Below are positions 17,406-25,044 of a stretch of DNA of 64,000 nt, one piece after another (the first letter of the stretch is position 1; every line of letters begins with the position of its first letter). Origin of the DNA: Tistrella mobilis (lineage in GTDB: Bacteria > Pseudomonadota > Alphaproteobacteria > Tistrellales > Tistrellaceae); the NCBI RefSeq assembly GCF_041468085.1, contig NZ_CP121017.1:248001-312000 (forward strand), read 5' to 3'. Both the position numbers and the translations under genes were made by a program. Under the pieces are notes generated by a model. The model was not told the DNA's origin. It ran no database searches and worked only from the letters and a program-made list of their open reading frames with translations.

Positions 17406-17929
17406 CGAAGGATATTGTCATCCGCACCGCCGTCGAGACGGATAATTTGATGGAGATGGTGCGAGCCTCTGCCGCACGGGCTCAACAATGGATGGCGTCG
17501 CAATCGGGGGACCCGCTGGACCTGTTGCGCCGGATGAAGTTCGATCCAATTGGCTTCCATCCCCTCGAGGATCGGCCGTTAAATCTGATCGAGCAAATCA
17601 ATCAGACTTGGACCTTCGCCGTCGCCATCGCGGCTGCCCGCCAATTGTTGAACCTACATCCAGACGTGAGCGGGTTTCGGCTCGCCCCTGGCGCGCACGC
17701 ATCGCTTGAACTCGACATCATGAGTGAGGAAGCCGGCTATGTCGGCGCCGAGACCTTTGCGGCTGTCAATCCACGCAACAACGGCAAGCTGGCAGCCGAT
17801 CTTGTTAAGCTCGCATCTCGCATGGAGCGATATAAGTACGTATTCTTCATGTCACCCTTGTTCCCCGGCAACGAACGCCGACCGCAGTTCGAACGCAATG
17901 GGATAGAGGTCTGGTCTGTCGATTTCTGA
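17402..17929 (+). CDS. Partner of HEPN gene, possible restriction-endonuclease-like fold
   Basis: 175 residues from a GTG that overlaps the HEPN gene's stop (GTGA). An ATG 14 codons upstream is possible but lies inside the HEPN gene. The C-terminal half reads ASLELDIMSEEAGYVGAE, TFAAVNPRNNGKLAADLVK, then YKYVFFMSPLF and GIEVWSVDF. An acidic strand, a further Glu, a helix and a hydrophobic strand are in an order seen in PD-(D/E)xK nucleases, but the canonical E-x-K is not clear. No family is recognised. Coupling suggests it acts with the HEPN protein as a two-gene conflict module. Confidence 0.5.
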   Translation: MTKDIVIRTAVETDNLMEMVRASAARAQQWMASQSGDPLDLLRRMKFDPIGFHPLEDRPLNLIEQINQTWTFAVAIAAARQLLNLHPDVSGFRLAPGAHASLELDIMSEEAGYVGAETFAAVNPRNNGKLAADLVKLASRMERYKYVFFMSPLFPGNERRPQFERNGIEVWSVDF

Positions 17930-18011
17930 CCAGGACGAAAGGGTTGTCCGACAGGGTGGTCGTCGGTGGTTGCAGCAGACTGAGAGAGGCGATGAACCCA
18001 AACTTCTTGGG

Positions 18012-19223
18012 TCACGCACGCGGTGATGCGACTACTGTCCCTTTCTCTCCTGGTCGTCCGTCCACCATGTAGATCTGCCAGCCGAGCATCTCGACGTCGC
18101 TGGGTAGTTCCCAAGATGTCAAGACAGTTTGGTATAGGCACTCGGGACTGCCGAAGAAGTCCAAATAGGGCTGGATAGCACCCCAATCCATTCCAAGCGA
18201 CTTAAGCTCGACCAATAGCAGCGTCGGCCCGAATTGGGTTCCTTCACGGGCTAGCGCCATCGCGAGTTCAAGTAGAACGCGCCCCCTTTCGCCACCCGAT
18301 AATTGCTCGAACCTCATCACTCGACCATTGGTCAGATGACTTTCCAACACGTAGACAGGTGCGTCAAGATCATCTCTCTGAAGCTCGTCCTCGTCGTCTT
18401 CCTGCTGCGTCCGCTGGACAAATTCCACTTTCTTTACGAAATCACCGGATACGCGAGTGCCCAAGCTGCGCAACGCGAACTCATCAATCTGGAGCAAGTC
18501 CATGATTCGACGAAGATCGCACACAATGCGGTTGTCACCGCGTCCGCTTAGATAAACCGCGCTTGATCGGGCGTGGTTTCGGCTAACCGTTTTTCCATCA
18601 AGGTCTAGAGTGAGGATGCCTTCTGTTTGAACGGAGAGCCGATGTTCGGCGGGGGCGTCGAATATGATATCGTAGTGGACGTTGTTGTTTGCGAGCCAAC
18701 GCCGGATATTGTCACTCGCCTCAAGTATGCTCACCCACTCGCAAATAGCGGATTTGCCACTGCCATTAGGCCCGATTAGAAATGTGGTCTTGGCGAAATC
18801 GATCTGCGTGCCGGGCGTGAAGAGCGGTGAACGCTCAAGCCTTAGAGTTCGCACGAATCCGAAAGCTGCCTGATTTCCGCTATGTTCAAACGATGTGCGG
18901 TATTCGTGGAGCGCTTTCCAGCTCTGCAACACATTGACGGGAAAGCGCACGCCGCTTTTCTTGTCGATCAGGTTCTCGTGCGCTCCGCACATCCAAATAC
19001 CATTGGATGCGTGTTTTAGTTGCGCAGGCTTTAGCCCGCCCTGCCCACGGGGGCCACGAAGAGAGGCGGCGTGAATATGGCTGGCGAAGCCGGTGTCCTC
19101 GTACTGGTCAGGTGCGACCGCTGGCCCGAGGGTCAACTTCTGGCAGCCCGGATAGGAACAACGATAGCCTGCCCTGGAAGCGATGACATGGCGCGTCGTT
19201 GATGTAAAACCGTGCCGCGTCAC
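18012..19223 (-). CDS. HNH nuclease fused to ABC-type ATPase
   Basis: 403 residues. Residues about 15-95 form an HNH/treble-clef nuclease: CSYPGC, ASHIHAASLRG, then MCGAHENLIDKK. Residues about 120-400 are an SMC/ABC-like ATPase: Walker A LIGPNGSGKSAI (149-160) and ABC signature LSGGERGR (308-315). The Walker B position reads TLLLVELKS, lacking the usual aspartate. Separate ATPase and HNH proteins make up Septu-type systems (PtuA/PtuB); here both are in one chain. Probably a defence effector in which the ATPase gates DNA cutting. It stands alone between the HEPN pair and the ABC-3C operon. Confidence 0.75.
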   Translation of the reverse strand: MTRHGFTSTTRHVIASRAGYRCSYPGCQKLTLGPAVAPDQYEDTGFASHIHAASLRGPRGQGGLKPAQLKHASNGIWMCGAHENLIDKKSGVRFPVNVLQSWKALHEYRTSFEHSGNQAAFGFVRTLRLERSPLFTPGTQIDFAKTTFLIGPNGSGKSAICEWVSILEASDNIRRWLANNNVHYDIIFDAPAEHRLSVQTEGILTLDLDGKTVSRNHARSSAVYLSGRGDNRIVCDLRRIMDLLQIDEFALRSLGTRVSGDFVKKVEFVQRTQQEDDEDELQRDDLDAPVYVLESHLTNGRVMRFEQLSGGERGRVLLELAMALAREGTQFGPTLLLVELKSLGMDWGAIQPYLDFFGSPECLYQTVLTSWELPSDVEMLGWQIYMVDGRPGEKGTVVASPRA

Positions 19224-19294
19224 GTAGATCGTACTCCGATTTGCGAGGCCCTAAGATACACAACTGAATAGACCAAATTACCTTCATTCACTTA

Positions 19295-19319
19295 AAATCG
19301 CGCGTTTTCACGCGAATTT
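19295..19319. terminator. Dyad in AT-rich gap between HNH-ATPase and ABC-3C genes
   Basis: AAATCGCG and CGCGAATTT flank an 8-base loop (one bulged base), inside an AT-rich stretch that contrasts with its surroundings. On the minus strand it ends in TTTTAAG, so it may terminate the ABC-3C operon that ends 110 bases upstream. Being 72-96 bases before the HNH-ATPase gene, it could instead be an operator. Confidence 0.35.
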
Positions 19320-19428
19320 CTCCGATATGCCCATATCCGTCCGTGAGCGTGCGCCCCCGGAATGGGCGCGGTGGCAACCGAAGCGTTCCGAAAATGAAGA
19401 GCCAGACCCGACCATGTGCGCCCCCCAA

Positions 19429-21174
19429 TCAGTACCGGAATCCGAGCAGACTACCGCTCGCGTCGGTATCCGTCAGACGCAGCCGAACGAGCGCTTCATA
19501 GTCGAAGCCCGGCGAAAAGTCGCTGACCGGGACCATGTCGGTGTTGAGGGTGCAGATATATTGAAAGTCGTATTTTGCGGCCATCGCTGCCGCTAGTTCG
19601 AGCGCGTGGGCTCGCTGACGGGGATCAACGCCGTCGAAGATCGTGCTGTCGTGAATCAGGAAGTCGATCCCGAGACCGCGCTGCCGCGCGAATGAGATCA
19701 GCATGAGATCGTAGCAGAAGATTTTCATCTTGCTGATACCCTCGCTCGGGCTACCGGCAATCTCTACGTCGAACTTGTAGCCCGTATCATCGATGTCGAT
19801 GACTAGGCGACCGGGCGATTTGTAGAGACTCTCGGAGAATTCAGAGAACAGGCTGAGCGCCTGTGACCAGAGTGCGCGCCGTTCTTCATAATCGAGTGCT
19901 GTCGCTCGCTTCAACTCCACGGTCTCGACCTTGATCGTGTCCGCCTTCGTGGTCATCTGGCGAAGCTGTGTGATCCTGTTGGTCAGTTCATCGACCTTCA
20001 GCCGGGTGGCGGCATGCAGCTCCTGTAGCTGCGTCAGTTCCTCCAGCGCGCCCTGTCCGGCAAGCGCGCTAAGGTAGCCGGCACGGCGATCCGTGAGAGT
20101 CGCTATGTTCGTCTCGCGCTCGCTGACAGCAGCCTCAAGCGCGGCAATCTCGCTGGCGATGAACTCGCGGCGGTTGGCGATAATCTGCGCATTGAAAGCC
20201 CGCGCATCCTCCAGCGTCTTCTTGACGGCGCCAGGCAGGGCGATGCCCGCCTCACCGTAGAGAGCTTCCAGCCGGTCTTCGGTCGGGACATCTTCGCTGA
20301 CCAGCGAGTCGCGGTAGCGATCGAGCCGGCGCTTATCCACGATATTGGCGTTGACCAAGCCGTGGATTTCGCCGGTCAGGACGTTCGCCTGGCCCTCGAT
20401 CTCACGGTACTGGGGAAGCACGCGGAAGCTTGAGAGAGCATCGCGCTCGCGTTCGAGCTGTGTCGACAGGCGAAGGCGTTCGGCTTCGAGTTCACCGAGG
20501 GACGCCAGTTCGCCGTCGACCGCTCCGGTCTTGATCGCCTGTTTGAGCGCATCGAGTGCGTTCTTTTGATCCTTGAGCTGCTGCCAGGTCGCAGCTTTCT
20601 CCCAGTTCAATCCGAGAAGGAATGCGTTGTGGACCTGGATATCCCAGGTCTTCTGATTATCGAAATACTTGAAGGGGATGTTGTACGCGGCTGTCTGGTT
20701 ACGCACGAAATAGGAAAGCAGCGACCGCGCCGAGGGCTTGTAGCCCGACTCGGCAGACAACTCGCTGATGCCGAACAGCGCCCAGGCGAGGACCGCTCGC
20801 CATTTCTTCGCGTCGAGACCGGGCACGCCTTCCTTGTTAGGGGTCGGGCGGACAGGCCAGTCGTCGGTCGCGCCTTCGATCGCGAAGAAACCGGGCGTGT
20901 CGGTGGCTCGCGTTACCGCGACGTCGCGGCCGGACAGGGAAAGCTCCAGCGTGAATGCCCAACCCTGCAAAGCCTCGATGCGAAGTCCCTTTCCGGGTGA
21001 GGTATTGCTTGCGAGACAGAAGTCGATGATCTCGATGAGCGTCGATTTGCCAAGTGCGTTCGTCGTGTCCTTGTCGCCGGCCGAGGTGGATCGGTCGGCC
21101 AGTATGAGATTGACTCCTGGCTGAAGCAGAGCGGCGTGGAAGCCTTTGTGATTGGCGCGAACAGCTCGGATCAT
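19429..21174 (-). CDS. ABC-three-component system ATPase (DUF2326 type)
   Basis: 581 residues, SMC-like. N-terminus MIRAVRANHKGFHAALLQPG is the first ABC strand pair. The P-loop is an atypical TTNALGKSTLIEII (37-50), characteristic of DUF2326 ATPases. A long coiled-coil middle is visible (LEAERLRLSTQLERERDAL; LEAAVSERETNIATL). The C-terminal head has ISFARQRGLGIDFLIHDS, the Walker B-like strand of this family. In ABC-3C systems this ATPase works with a small middle component and an effector fused to a C-terminal domain. Its ATG overlaps the middle-component stop by 4 bases. Start chosen at the ATG where homology begins. Confidence 0.85.
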   Translation of the reverse strand: MIRAVRANHKGFHAALLQPGVNLILADRSTSAGDKDTTNALGKSTLIEIIDFCLASNTSPGKGLRIEALQGWAFTLELSLSGRDVAVTRATDTPGFFAIEGATDDWPVRPTPNKEGVPGLDAKKWRAVLAWALFGISELSAESGYKPSARSLLSYFVRNQTAAYNIPFKYFDNQKTWDIQVHNAFLLGLNWEKAATWQQLKDQKNALDALKQAIKTGAVDGELASLGELEAERLRLSTQLERERDALSSFRVLPQYREIEGQANVLTGEIHGLVNANIVDKRRLDRYRDSLVSEDVPTEDRLEALYGEAGIALPGAVKKTLEDARAFNAQIIANRREFIASEIAALEAAVSERETNIATLTDRRAGYLSALAGQGALEELTQLQELHAATRLKVDELTNRITQLRQMTTKADTIKVETVELKRATALDYEERRALWSQALSLFSEFSESLYKSPGRLVIDIDDTGYKFDVEIAGSPSEGISKMKIFCYDLMLISFARQRGLGIDFLIHDSTIFDGVDPRQRAHALELAAAMAAKYDFQYICTLNTDMVPVSDFSPGFDYEALVRLRLTDTDASGSLLGFRY

Positions 21175-21398
21175 GAGGCGGTCCTGACGATGAGGCCGTC
21201 TCGAATGTCGATGGCGCCGATGAGATAGAGGAGATTCGAGGCCAGCACGAACCGCTCGAAAGTTCCGACGTTCGGCTCCGTGCGCAGACGCTCCCAAAGG
21301 CCCGAGACGGTCATGGGCATGCTGAGGTGGGCAAGCAGCGTCGCGCCGACACCGATCAGCGCCTCGTTCTGCGGGATATGTTTGGTCGGAAGAATCAT
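21171..21398 (-). CDS. ABC-3C middle component (MC6-like)
   Basis: 75 residues: MILPTKHIPQNEALIGVGAT, then LWERLRTEPNVGTFERFVLA and NLLYLIGAIDIRDGLIV. The pattern of a small winged-helix-like protein between the effector and ATPase genes fits the middle components of ABC-three-component systems; MC6 is the closest by recall. It is overlapped by 4 bases at both ends (ATGA with the effector gene and ATGA with the ATPase gene), so the three proteins are made from one coupled message. Confidence 0.8.
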   Translation of the reverse strand: MILPTKHIPQNEALIGVGATLLAHLSMPMTVSGLWERLRTEPNVGTFERFVLASNLLYLIGAIDIRDGLIVRTAS

Positions 21399-22138
21399 TT
21401 CTCAAACACGTCGCAGATTTCGAAAAGATAGATCAGCACCGCGATACCAGCAGTCTTGTCCGCCTGCCGACGCAACCCGCGTTGGGCAAAGGCGCACATC
21501 AGCTCGAACAGCTCGTCGCCCTTATGGCCCTCCTTCCGACGCGCGTAATATTCCTCAAGGAAGCCGGCTTTCAGGCGTTCGGGAAAGTCCGGATCGAGCT
21601 GCGCTTCGGCCTCGACATAGTCGCCAACGGTAGCTCGCGAGGTCAGACCGGCAGCAATGATATGCCGAGATCCGTTCGATAGAGCGTTCTTCTTGATCTT
21701 CTCGTCGGGCGCGGTGAGATCGAACGATCCATTGCCTACAGGAGCTTGGCTGGCGACCCACGACACAGCGTTCTGCAATTCGGGAAAGGCAACGTCCGCA
21801 AAAGCCGCCTCCATCGCCTGGCGAACCTGCTCTTCGTGGCTTTCCTTCAGTTGCTGCAACGTCGCGGTGGGCCAATCAGCCTCGACCTTGTCGATGATCG
21901 TATGGTGGTCGGTGCAGAGATAGATAAGGTTGCGGACGTTATCGCGCTCCGCATCGGTCATGGAGGCGTCGTAGCGCGCGGCGGTCGGCTTTTCACCCCG
22001 AATATGTGCCGCCTCGCCGACATAGGTGTCGTCTCCCACCTGGGCGTCGTAGGTGAGATGCTTGCCGCATTTCGGAAAGGCGCAGACGCCGCCGCTTCGA
22101 AACGCCAGGATGATTCTCGTCGGATAACTAGCGCCCAC
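21395..22138 (-). CDS. HNH nuclease effector with ABC-3C C-terminal domain
   Basis: 247 residues from a GTG. The N-terminal HNH fold has CAFPKCGKHL (20-29), GEAAHIRGEKP (near 42-52) and NLIYLCTDHHTIIDK (near 70-84). The C-terminal region after about residue 125, with GLTSRATVGDYVEA and DELFELMCAFAQRGLRRQ, matches the ABC-3C C-terminal domain that docks effectors to the ATPase complex. The effector is predicted to cut nucleic acid when the ATPase senses invasion. First gene of the three-gene operon; its first codons overlap the end of the higA antitoxin gene upstream by 11 bases. Confidence 0.82.
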   Translation of the reverse strand: MGASYPTRIILAFRSGGVCAFPKCGKHLTYDAQVGDDTYVGEAAHIRGEKPTAARYDASMTDAERDNVRNLIYLCTDHHTIIDKVEADWPTATLQQLKESHEEQVRQAMEAAFADVAFPELQNAVSWVASQAPVGNGSFDLTAPDEKIKKNALSNGSRHIIAAGLTSRATVGDYVEAEAQLDPDFPERLKAGFLEEYYARRKEGHKGDELFELMCAFAQRGLRRQADKTAGIAVLIYLFEICDVFEK

Positions 22139-22511
22139 GCCGACCGCCCATCTGCGCGCGCGTGCCAGGACGGCGGGTCGTTATCTGTGGAGGAGCGCTG
22201 GCATCGCCGAGCTGGTGAATCCGCAATGCGGGCCGCTGCGGCAGCTTGACCGTCAATTCGAGCTCTCCCCCCACAGCTTCCACATAGCTGCGGAGAGTGG
22301 AGAGATACATATCGGTCTGTCGCTCGATCTGAGAAACCGAGGGCTGCTTGATGTTGAGCGCGGATGCGATCTCAGCCTGGGCCTTACCCGCAATCTGCCG
22401 CAACTCGCGAAGGCCCTCGACTTCCTGCTTCAAATCCTGATAGCGGGCGTCGATCGCTGCCTGCTCTTCGGCAGGGAGCGCGGCAATGATGTCATTCAGG
22501 CTCCGACCCAT
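22128..22511 (-). CDS. HigA-like XRE antitoxin
   Basis: 127 residues. An XRE-type helix-turn-helix lies in the middle: LRQIAGKAQAEIASALNIKQ followed by PSVSQIERQTDMYLSTLRSY and VEAVGGELELTV, the layout of small HigA/transcriptional-regulator antitoxins. The C-terminal 30 residues are basic and look disordered. It starts 1 base after the toxin stop, in the toxin-first order typical of HigBA. It should neutralise the toxin and bind the palindrome over the toxin's start. Its 3' end overlaps the ABC-3C effector gene. Confidence 0.85.
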   Translation of the reverse strand: MGRSLNDIIAALPAEEQAAIDARYQDLKQEVEGLRELRQIAGKAQAEIASALNIKQPSVSQIERQTDMYLSTLRSYVEAVGGELELTVKLPQRPALRIHQLGDASAPPQITTRRPGTRAQMGGRRGR

Positions 22512-22512
22512 C

Positions 22513-22881
22513 TCATTTGCCCTTCTTTGCGGATTTCAGGCTTTCCAGATGCTCGGAAAACCGTAGATCCGCCTTTGCGATCAGCGTTTTGTAGAAGCGC
22601 TTCTGACTGACGCCCGATTTGTCACCCGCTACAAGAACGATGGCTTTGCGCTCGGGATCGAAAGCGAAGGCCGCACGCCATTCGCCATCGCTGCCTTCGA
22701 AGCGCAGCTCCTTCATATTGGCGTGTTTCGATCCTTTGAGCGTGTCGGCGTGAGGCCGGCTAAGCTGCGGTCCGTAATCGGACAGCAGCTTGGTGGCGGC
22801 GATCAACGCGACCCGGACATCACGCTCAAAAGTCAGAACCTCAGCCTCGAAGGCGGAGTGGAATTCGACCTCCCATTCCAT
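22513..22881 (-). CDS. HigB/RelE-like toxin (phage gp49-like)
   Basis: 122 residues: WEVEFHSAFEAEVLTFERDV, then KLLSDYGPQLSRPHADTLKG, then MKELRFEGSDGEWRAAFAFD and KAIVLVAGDKSG, ending KRFYKTLIAKADLRFSEHL. This is the RelE-fold toxin family that cuts mRNA on the ribosome, as found with XRE antitoxins. No ribosome site is obvious because the start codon lies inside a palindrome. The toxin gene comes first in the pair, as in HigBA. Confidence 0.88.
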   Translation of the reverse strand: MEWEVEFHSAFEAEVLTFERDVRVALIAATKLLSDYGPQLSRPHADTLKGSKHANMKELRFEGSDGEWRAAFAFDPERKAIVLVAGDKSGVSQKRFYKTLIAKADLRFSEHLESLKSAKKGK

Positions 22882-22899
22882 ATAGGTTAGAACCTATAT
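22880..22899. promoter_or_regulatory. Perfect palindrome over the higB start (likely antitoxin operator)
   Basis: ATATAGGTT and AACCTATAT form a 9-base perfect inverted repeat around a 2-base centre. It overlaps the toxin start codon and the last codons of the upstream HTH gene. The position suits autorepression by the HigA-type antitoxin, or binding by the HTH protein itself, since a related ACATAG/CTATGT dyad lies at the end of the paralogous HTH gene (34099-34118). Confidence 0.6.
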
Positions 22900-23196
22900 C
22901 CGGTCAATGGGAAGGATGCGGGGCGGTTCTGGCGATACCGTCGTGGTGCGACGGCAGCTCTTAGCCCAAGCGTCCAGATCATCGACTGCATAGCGGACCC
23001 ATTTGCCGAACTTATGATAGGCGGGGCCTCCTCCTCGCGAGCGGTAGCACTCCAACGTATGTGCTTCGAGGGCGAGGTAGCGCGCCGCCGCCTCAGTGTC
23101 GACGAAACGAACTGGTCCCGCCTCGTCGACGAACCTGGCGCGCTTGAGGATGTCCGGCGTTGGCCAGCGGCGATCCGGCTTTGCTCTATCGGACAT
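22894..23196 (-). CDS. Small HTH (AlpA/excisionase-like) DNA-binding protein, copy 1
   Basis: 100 residues. The middle reads VRFVDTEAAARYLALEAHTL, ECYRSRGGGPAYHKFGKWVR, then YAVDDLDAWAKSCRR, the standard winged-helix layout of excisionase/AlpA proteins, with the R-Y-x-x-x-DLxAW end of the wing. Such proteins steer excision or regulate element genes. It shares most of its sequence with the gene at 34113-34412; the two copies bracket the 23-34 kb cargo. Start at MSDRAKPDRRWPTP chosen by match to the paralogue. Confidence 0.85.
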   Translation of the reverse strand: MSDRAKPDRRWPTPDILKRARFVDEAGPVRFVDTEAAARYLALEAHTLECYRSRGGGPAYHKFGKWVRYAVDDLDAWAKSCRRTTTVSPEPPRILPIDRI

Positions 23197-23394
23197 GACC
23201 GGCCTCCATCGCTTCGGTGCGCTTCGAGCCAGGCGGAACCGAGCGGTTTTCGCCGCTGCGGTGACGATAGGGTCTGTAATTGCCGAGACGGGTGGGGGAC
23301 TAGCGCCCCGACCGCAGATAATTCGAACATCCCTGACTCCGCGCGACAGTCCGGGGAGCGGGCGTAAACATGAGTCATGGCGTTCCCACATAGA

Positions 23395-23431
23395 TTGAAA
23401 ACTGTCAGAAAACTGCGTATATTTCTGACAG
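23395..23431 (+). promoter_or_regulatory. Promoter and operator of the abiE operon
   Basis: TTGAAA (23395-23400) and TATATT (23418-23423) are spaced by 17 bases, close to the sigma-70 consensus. An inverted repeat CTGTCAGAA (23402-23410) / TTCTGACAG (23423-23431) surrounds the -10 box. The AGGAGA ribosome site begins at the end of the second arm. AbiEi antitoxins repress their own operons by binding inverted repeats, so this is the likely site. Confidence 0.7.
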
Positions 23432-23441
23432 GAGATTTATC

Positions 23442-24035
23442 ATGCAGCGACTGACCGAACAGATTCTGGCGCATACCGAGGGTTTGCCCGAGGGCGCTCC
23501 GATCGCCGCGAAAAGCCTGCTCCATCTCGGCAACCGCCCCGCATTGGACCAGGCATTGTCGCGACTGGCAGAACGTGGCCGGCTGATACGGGCCGGGCGC
23601 GGCGTTTACCTACGTCCGGTTTCGAGCCGGTTCGGCGTTCGCGCGCCCTCCGTCGATAAAGCCGTTGAAGCCCTTGCGACGCAGCGTGGTGAAATCATCG
23701 TGTCGAACGGAGCGGCGGCTGCCAATGCGCTCGGGCTCACGACCCAAGTACCGGTCCGGTCGGTCTATCTGACCTCGGGCCGAAGCCGGACCATGACTCT
23801 GGGCCAGCAGACTATTGAGCTGCGCCATGCGCCACGCTGGCAGTTGGCGTTGGCCGATCGCCCTGCCGGGCAGGCCGTGCGCGCACTCGCCTGGCTGGGA
23901 CCGGAGAAGGCGGAAGCGGCCTTGAAGACGCTGAAACACAAGCTGCCGTCTTCTACGTTCGGCGAGCTTGTCGCGGCCGCGCCGCAACTACCGAGCTGGC
24001 TCGCCAGATCGGTCGGCAAGGTCGCTCATGGCTGA
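23442..24035 (+). CDS. AbiEi-like antitoxin (DUF6088 type)
   Basis: 197 residues. The N-terminal winged helix is visible as GAPIAAKSLLHLGNRPALDQ and ALSRLAERGRLIRAGRGVYL, followed by the AbiEi antitoxin domain with VEALATQRGEIIVSNGAAAA and VYLTSGRSRTMTLGQ. In AbiE (type IV) systems it does not bind the toxin but represses the operon and counters its effect. It overlaps the toxin gene by 8 bases and has its own promoter with a palindromic operator. Assignment is firm. Confidence 0.88.
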   Translation: MQRLTEQILAHTEGLPEGAPIAAKSLLHLGNRPALDQALSRLAERGRLIRAGRGVYLRPVSSRFGVRAPSVDKAVEALATQRGEIIVSNGAAAANALGLTTQVPVRSVYLTSGRSRTMTLGQQTIELRHAPRWQLALADRPAGQAVRALAWLGPEKAEAALKTLKHKLPSSTFGELVAAAPQLPSWLARSVGKVAHG

Positions 24036-25044
24036 AGCCTTCGTCACATTGTCAGCGAACGATCGGCGCGAGGCTCTTGCCGTTGCCGCCGATCGATCCG
24101 GCCGCCCGGCCCATCTGCTTGAAAAGGACGTGTGGGTCGTCTGGACTCTCGCAACGCTGTTCGGGTCAAATTTCGGCGAACATCTCGTGTTCAAGGGCGG
24201 CACATCACTGTCAAAGGCTTATCACGTCATCCGGCGTTTTTCCGAGGACGTGGATCTCACCTACGACATCCGCGCCATCGCCCCCGACCTGGTGGGCGAA
24301 AACGGCGAGGGCCTGCCGAAAAACCGGAGTGAGGAGAAGCGATGGTCGAAGGCAGTCCGCCACCGGCTGCCAGAATGGGTCGACGGAACAGTCCGACCTC
24401 TCCTTGCCCGCGCGATCGACGCGCAGTCGTTGCCTGCAACGTTCAGGGCCGAAGGCGACAAGCTGTTCATCGACTATGAGGCGACCTCTTCGGGATCGGG
24501 CTATGTGGCTCCGAGCGTGATGCTGGAATTCGGCGCCCGCTCGACCGGGGAGCCGGCCAGCCCGCGCGATGTTGTATGCGACGCGGCCGGATTGGTCGAC
24601 GGCGTCGAATTCCCAACGGCTCGTCCCCGGGTCATGCATGCCGAGCGAACCTTCTGGGAGAAAGCGACGGCAATGCATGTTTATTGCCTCGAGGGCCGGT
24701 TGCGGGGCGATCGGTTCGCCCGTCATTGGCACGATGTCGTCCGACTGGATGATGCGGGGGTCGCCAACGCCGCAATATCGGATCGTGAGCTCGCCGACGC
24801 GGTTGCCCGCCACAAAACCATGTTCTTCGGGGCGAAGACGGTTGATGGCGAGGTTATCGACTACGAAGCCGCCGTCGGTGGAAAGCTGCAACTCGTGCCG
24901 GACGGAGATGCGCGCGCTGCGCTGGCAACGGACTATGCGCACATGGTCGAGGATGGGTTGCTGCTTGACGACGCGGAACCCTTCGAGGCGCTGATCATGC
25001 GATGTGCGGACATCGCCGGGCGAGCCAACCGTGCTGCGAAGTGA
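24028..25044 (+). CDS. AbiEii nucleotidyltransferase toxin
   Basis: 338 residues. The nucleotidyltransferase core has HLVFKGGTSLSKAYHVIRRF followed by SEDVDLTYDI, the GS-x-DxD metal site of the DNA polymerase beta fold. Later conserved parts include RTFWEKATAMHVYC and FARHWHDVVRL. AbiEii enzymes stop growth by adding nucleotides to tRNA ends in characterised relatives; phage infection leads to abortive infection. The start is the ATG inside the last codons of the antitoxin gene; longer readings run through that gene. Next gene overlaps at TGATG. Confidence 0.9.
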   Translation: MAEAFVTLSANDRREALAVAADRSGRPAHLLEKDVWVVWTLATLFGSNFGEHLVFKGGTSLSKAYHVIRRFSEDVDLTYDIRAIAPDLVGENGEGLPKNRSEEKRWSKAVRHRLPEWVDGTVRPLLARAIDAQSLPATFRAEGDKLFIDYEATSSGSGYVAPSVMLEFGARSTGEPASPRDVVCDAAGLVDGVEFPTARPRVMHAERTFWEKATAMHVYCLEGRLRGDRFARHWHDVVRLDDAGVANAAISDRELADAVARHKTMFFGAKTVDGEVIDYEAAVGGKLQLVPDGDARAALATDYAHMVEDGLLLDDAEPFEALIMRCADIAGRANRAAK

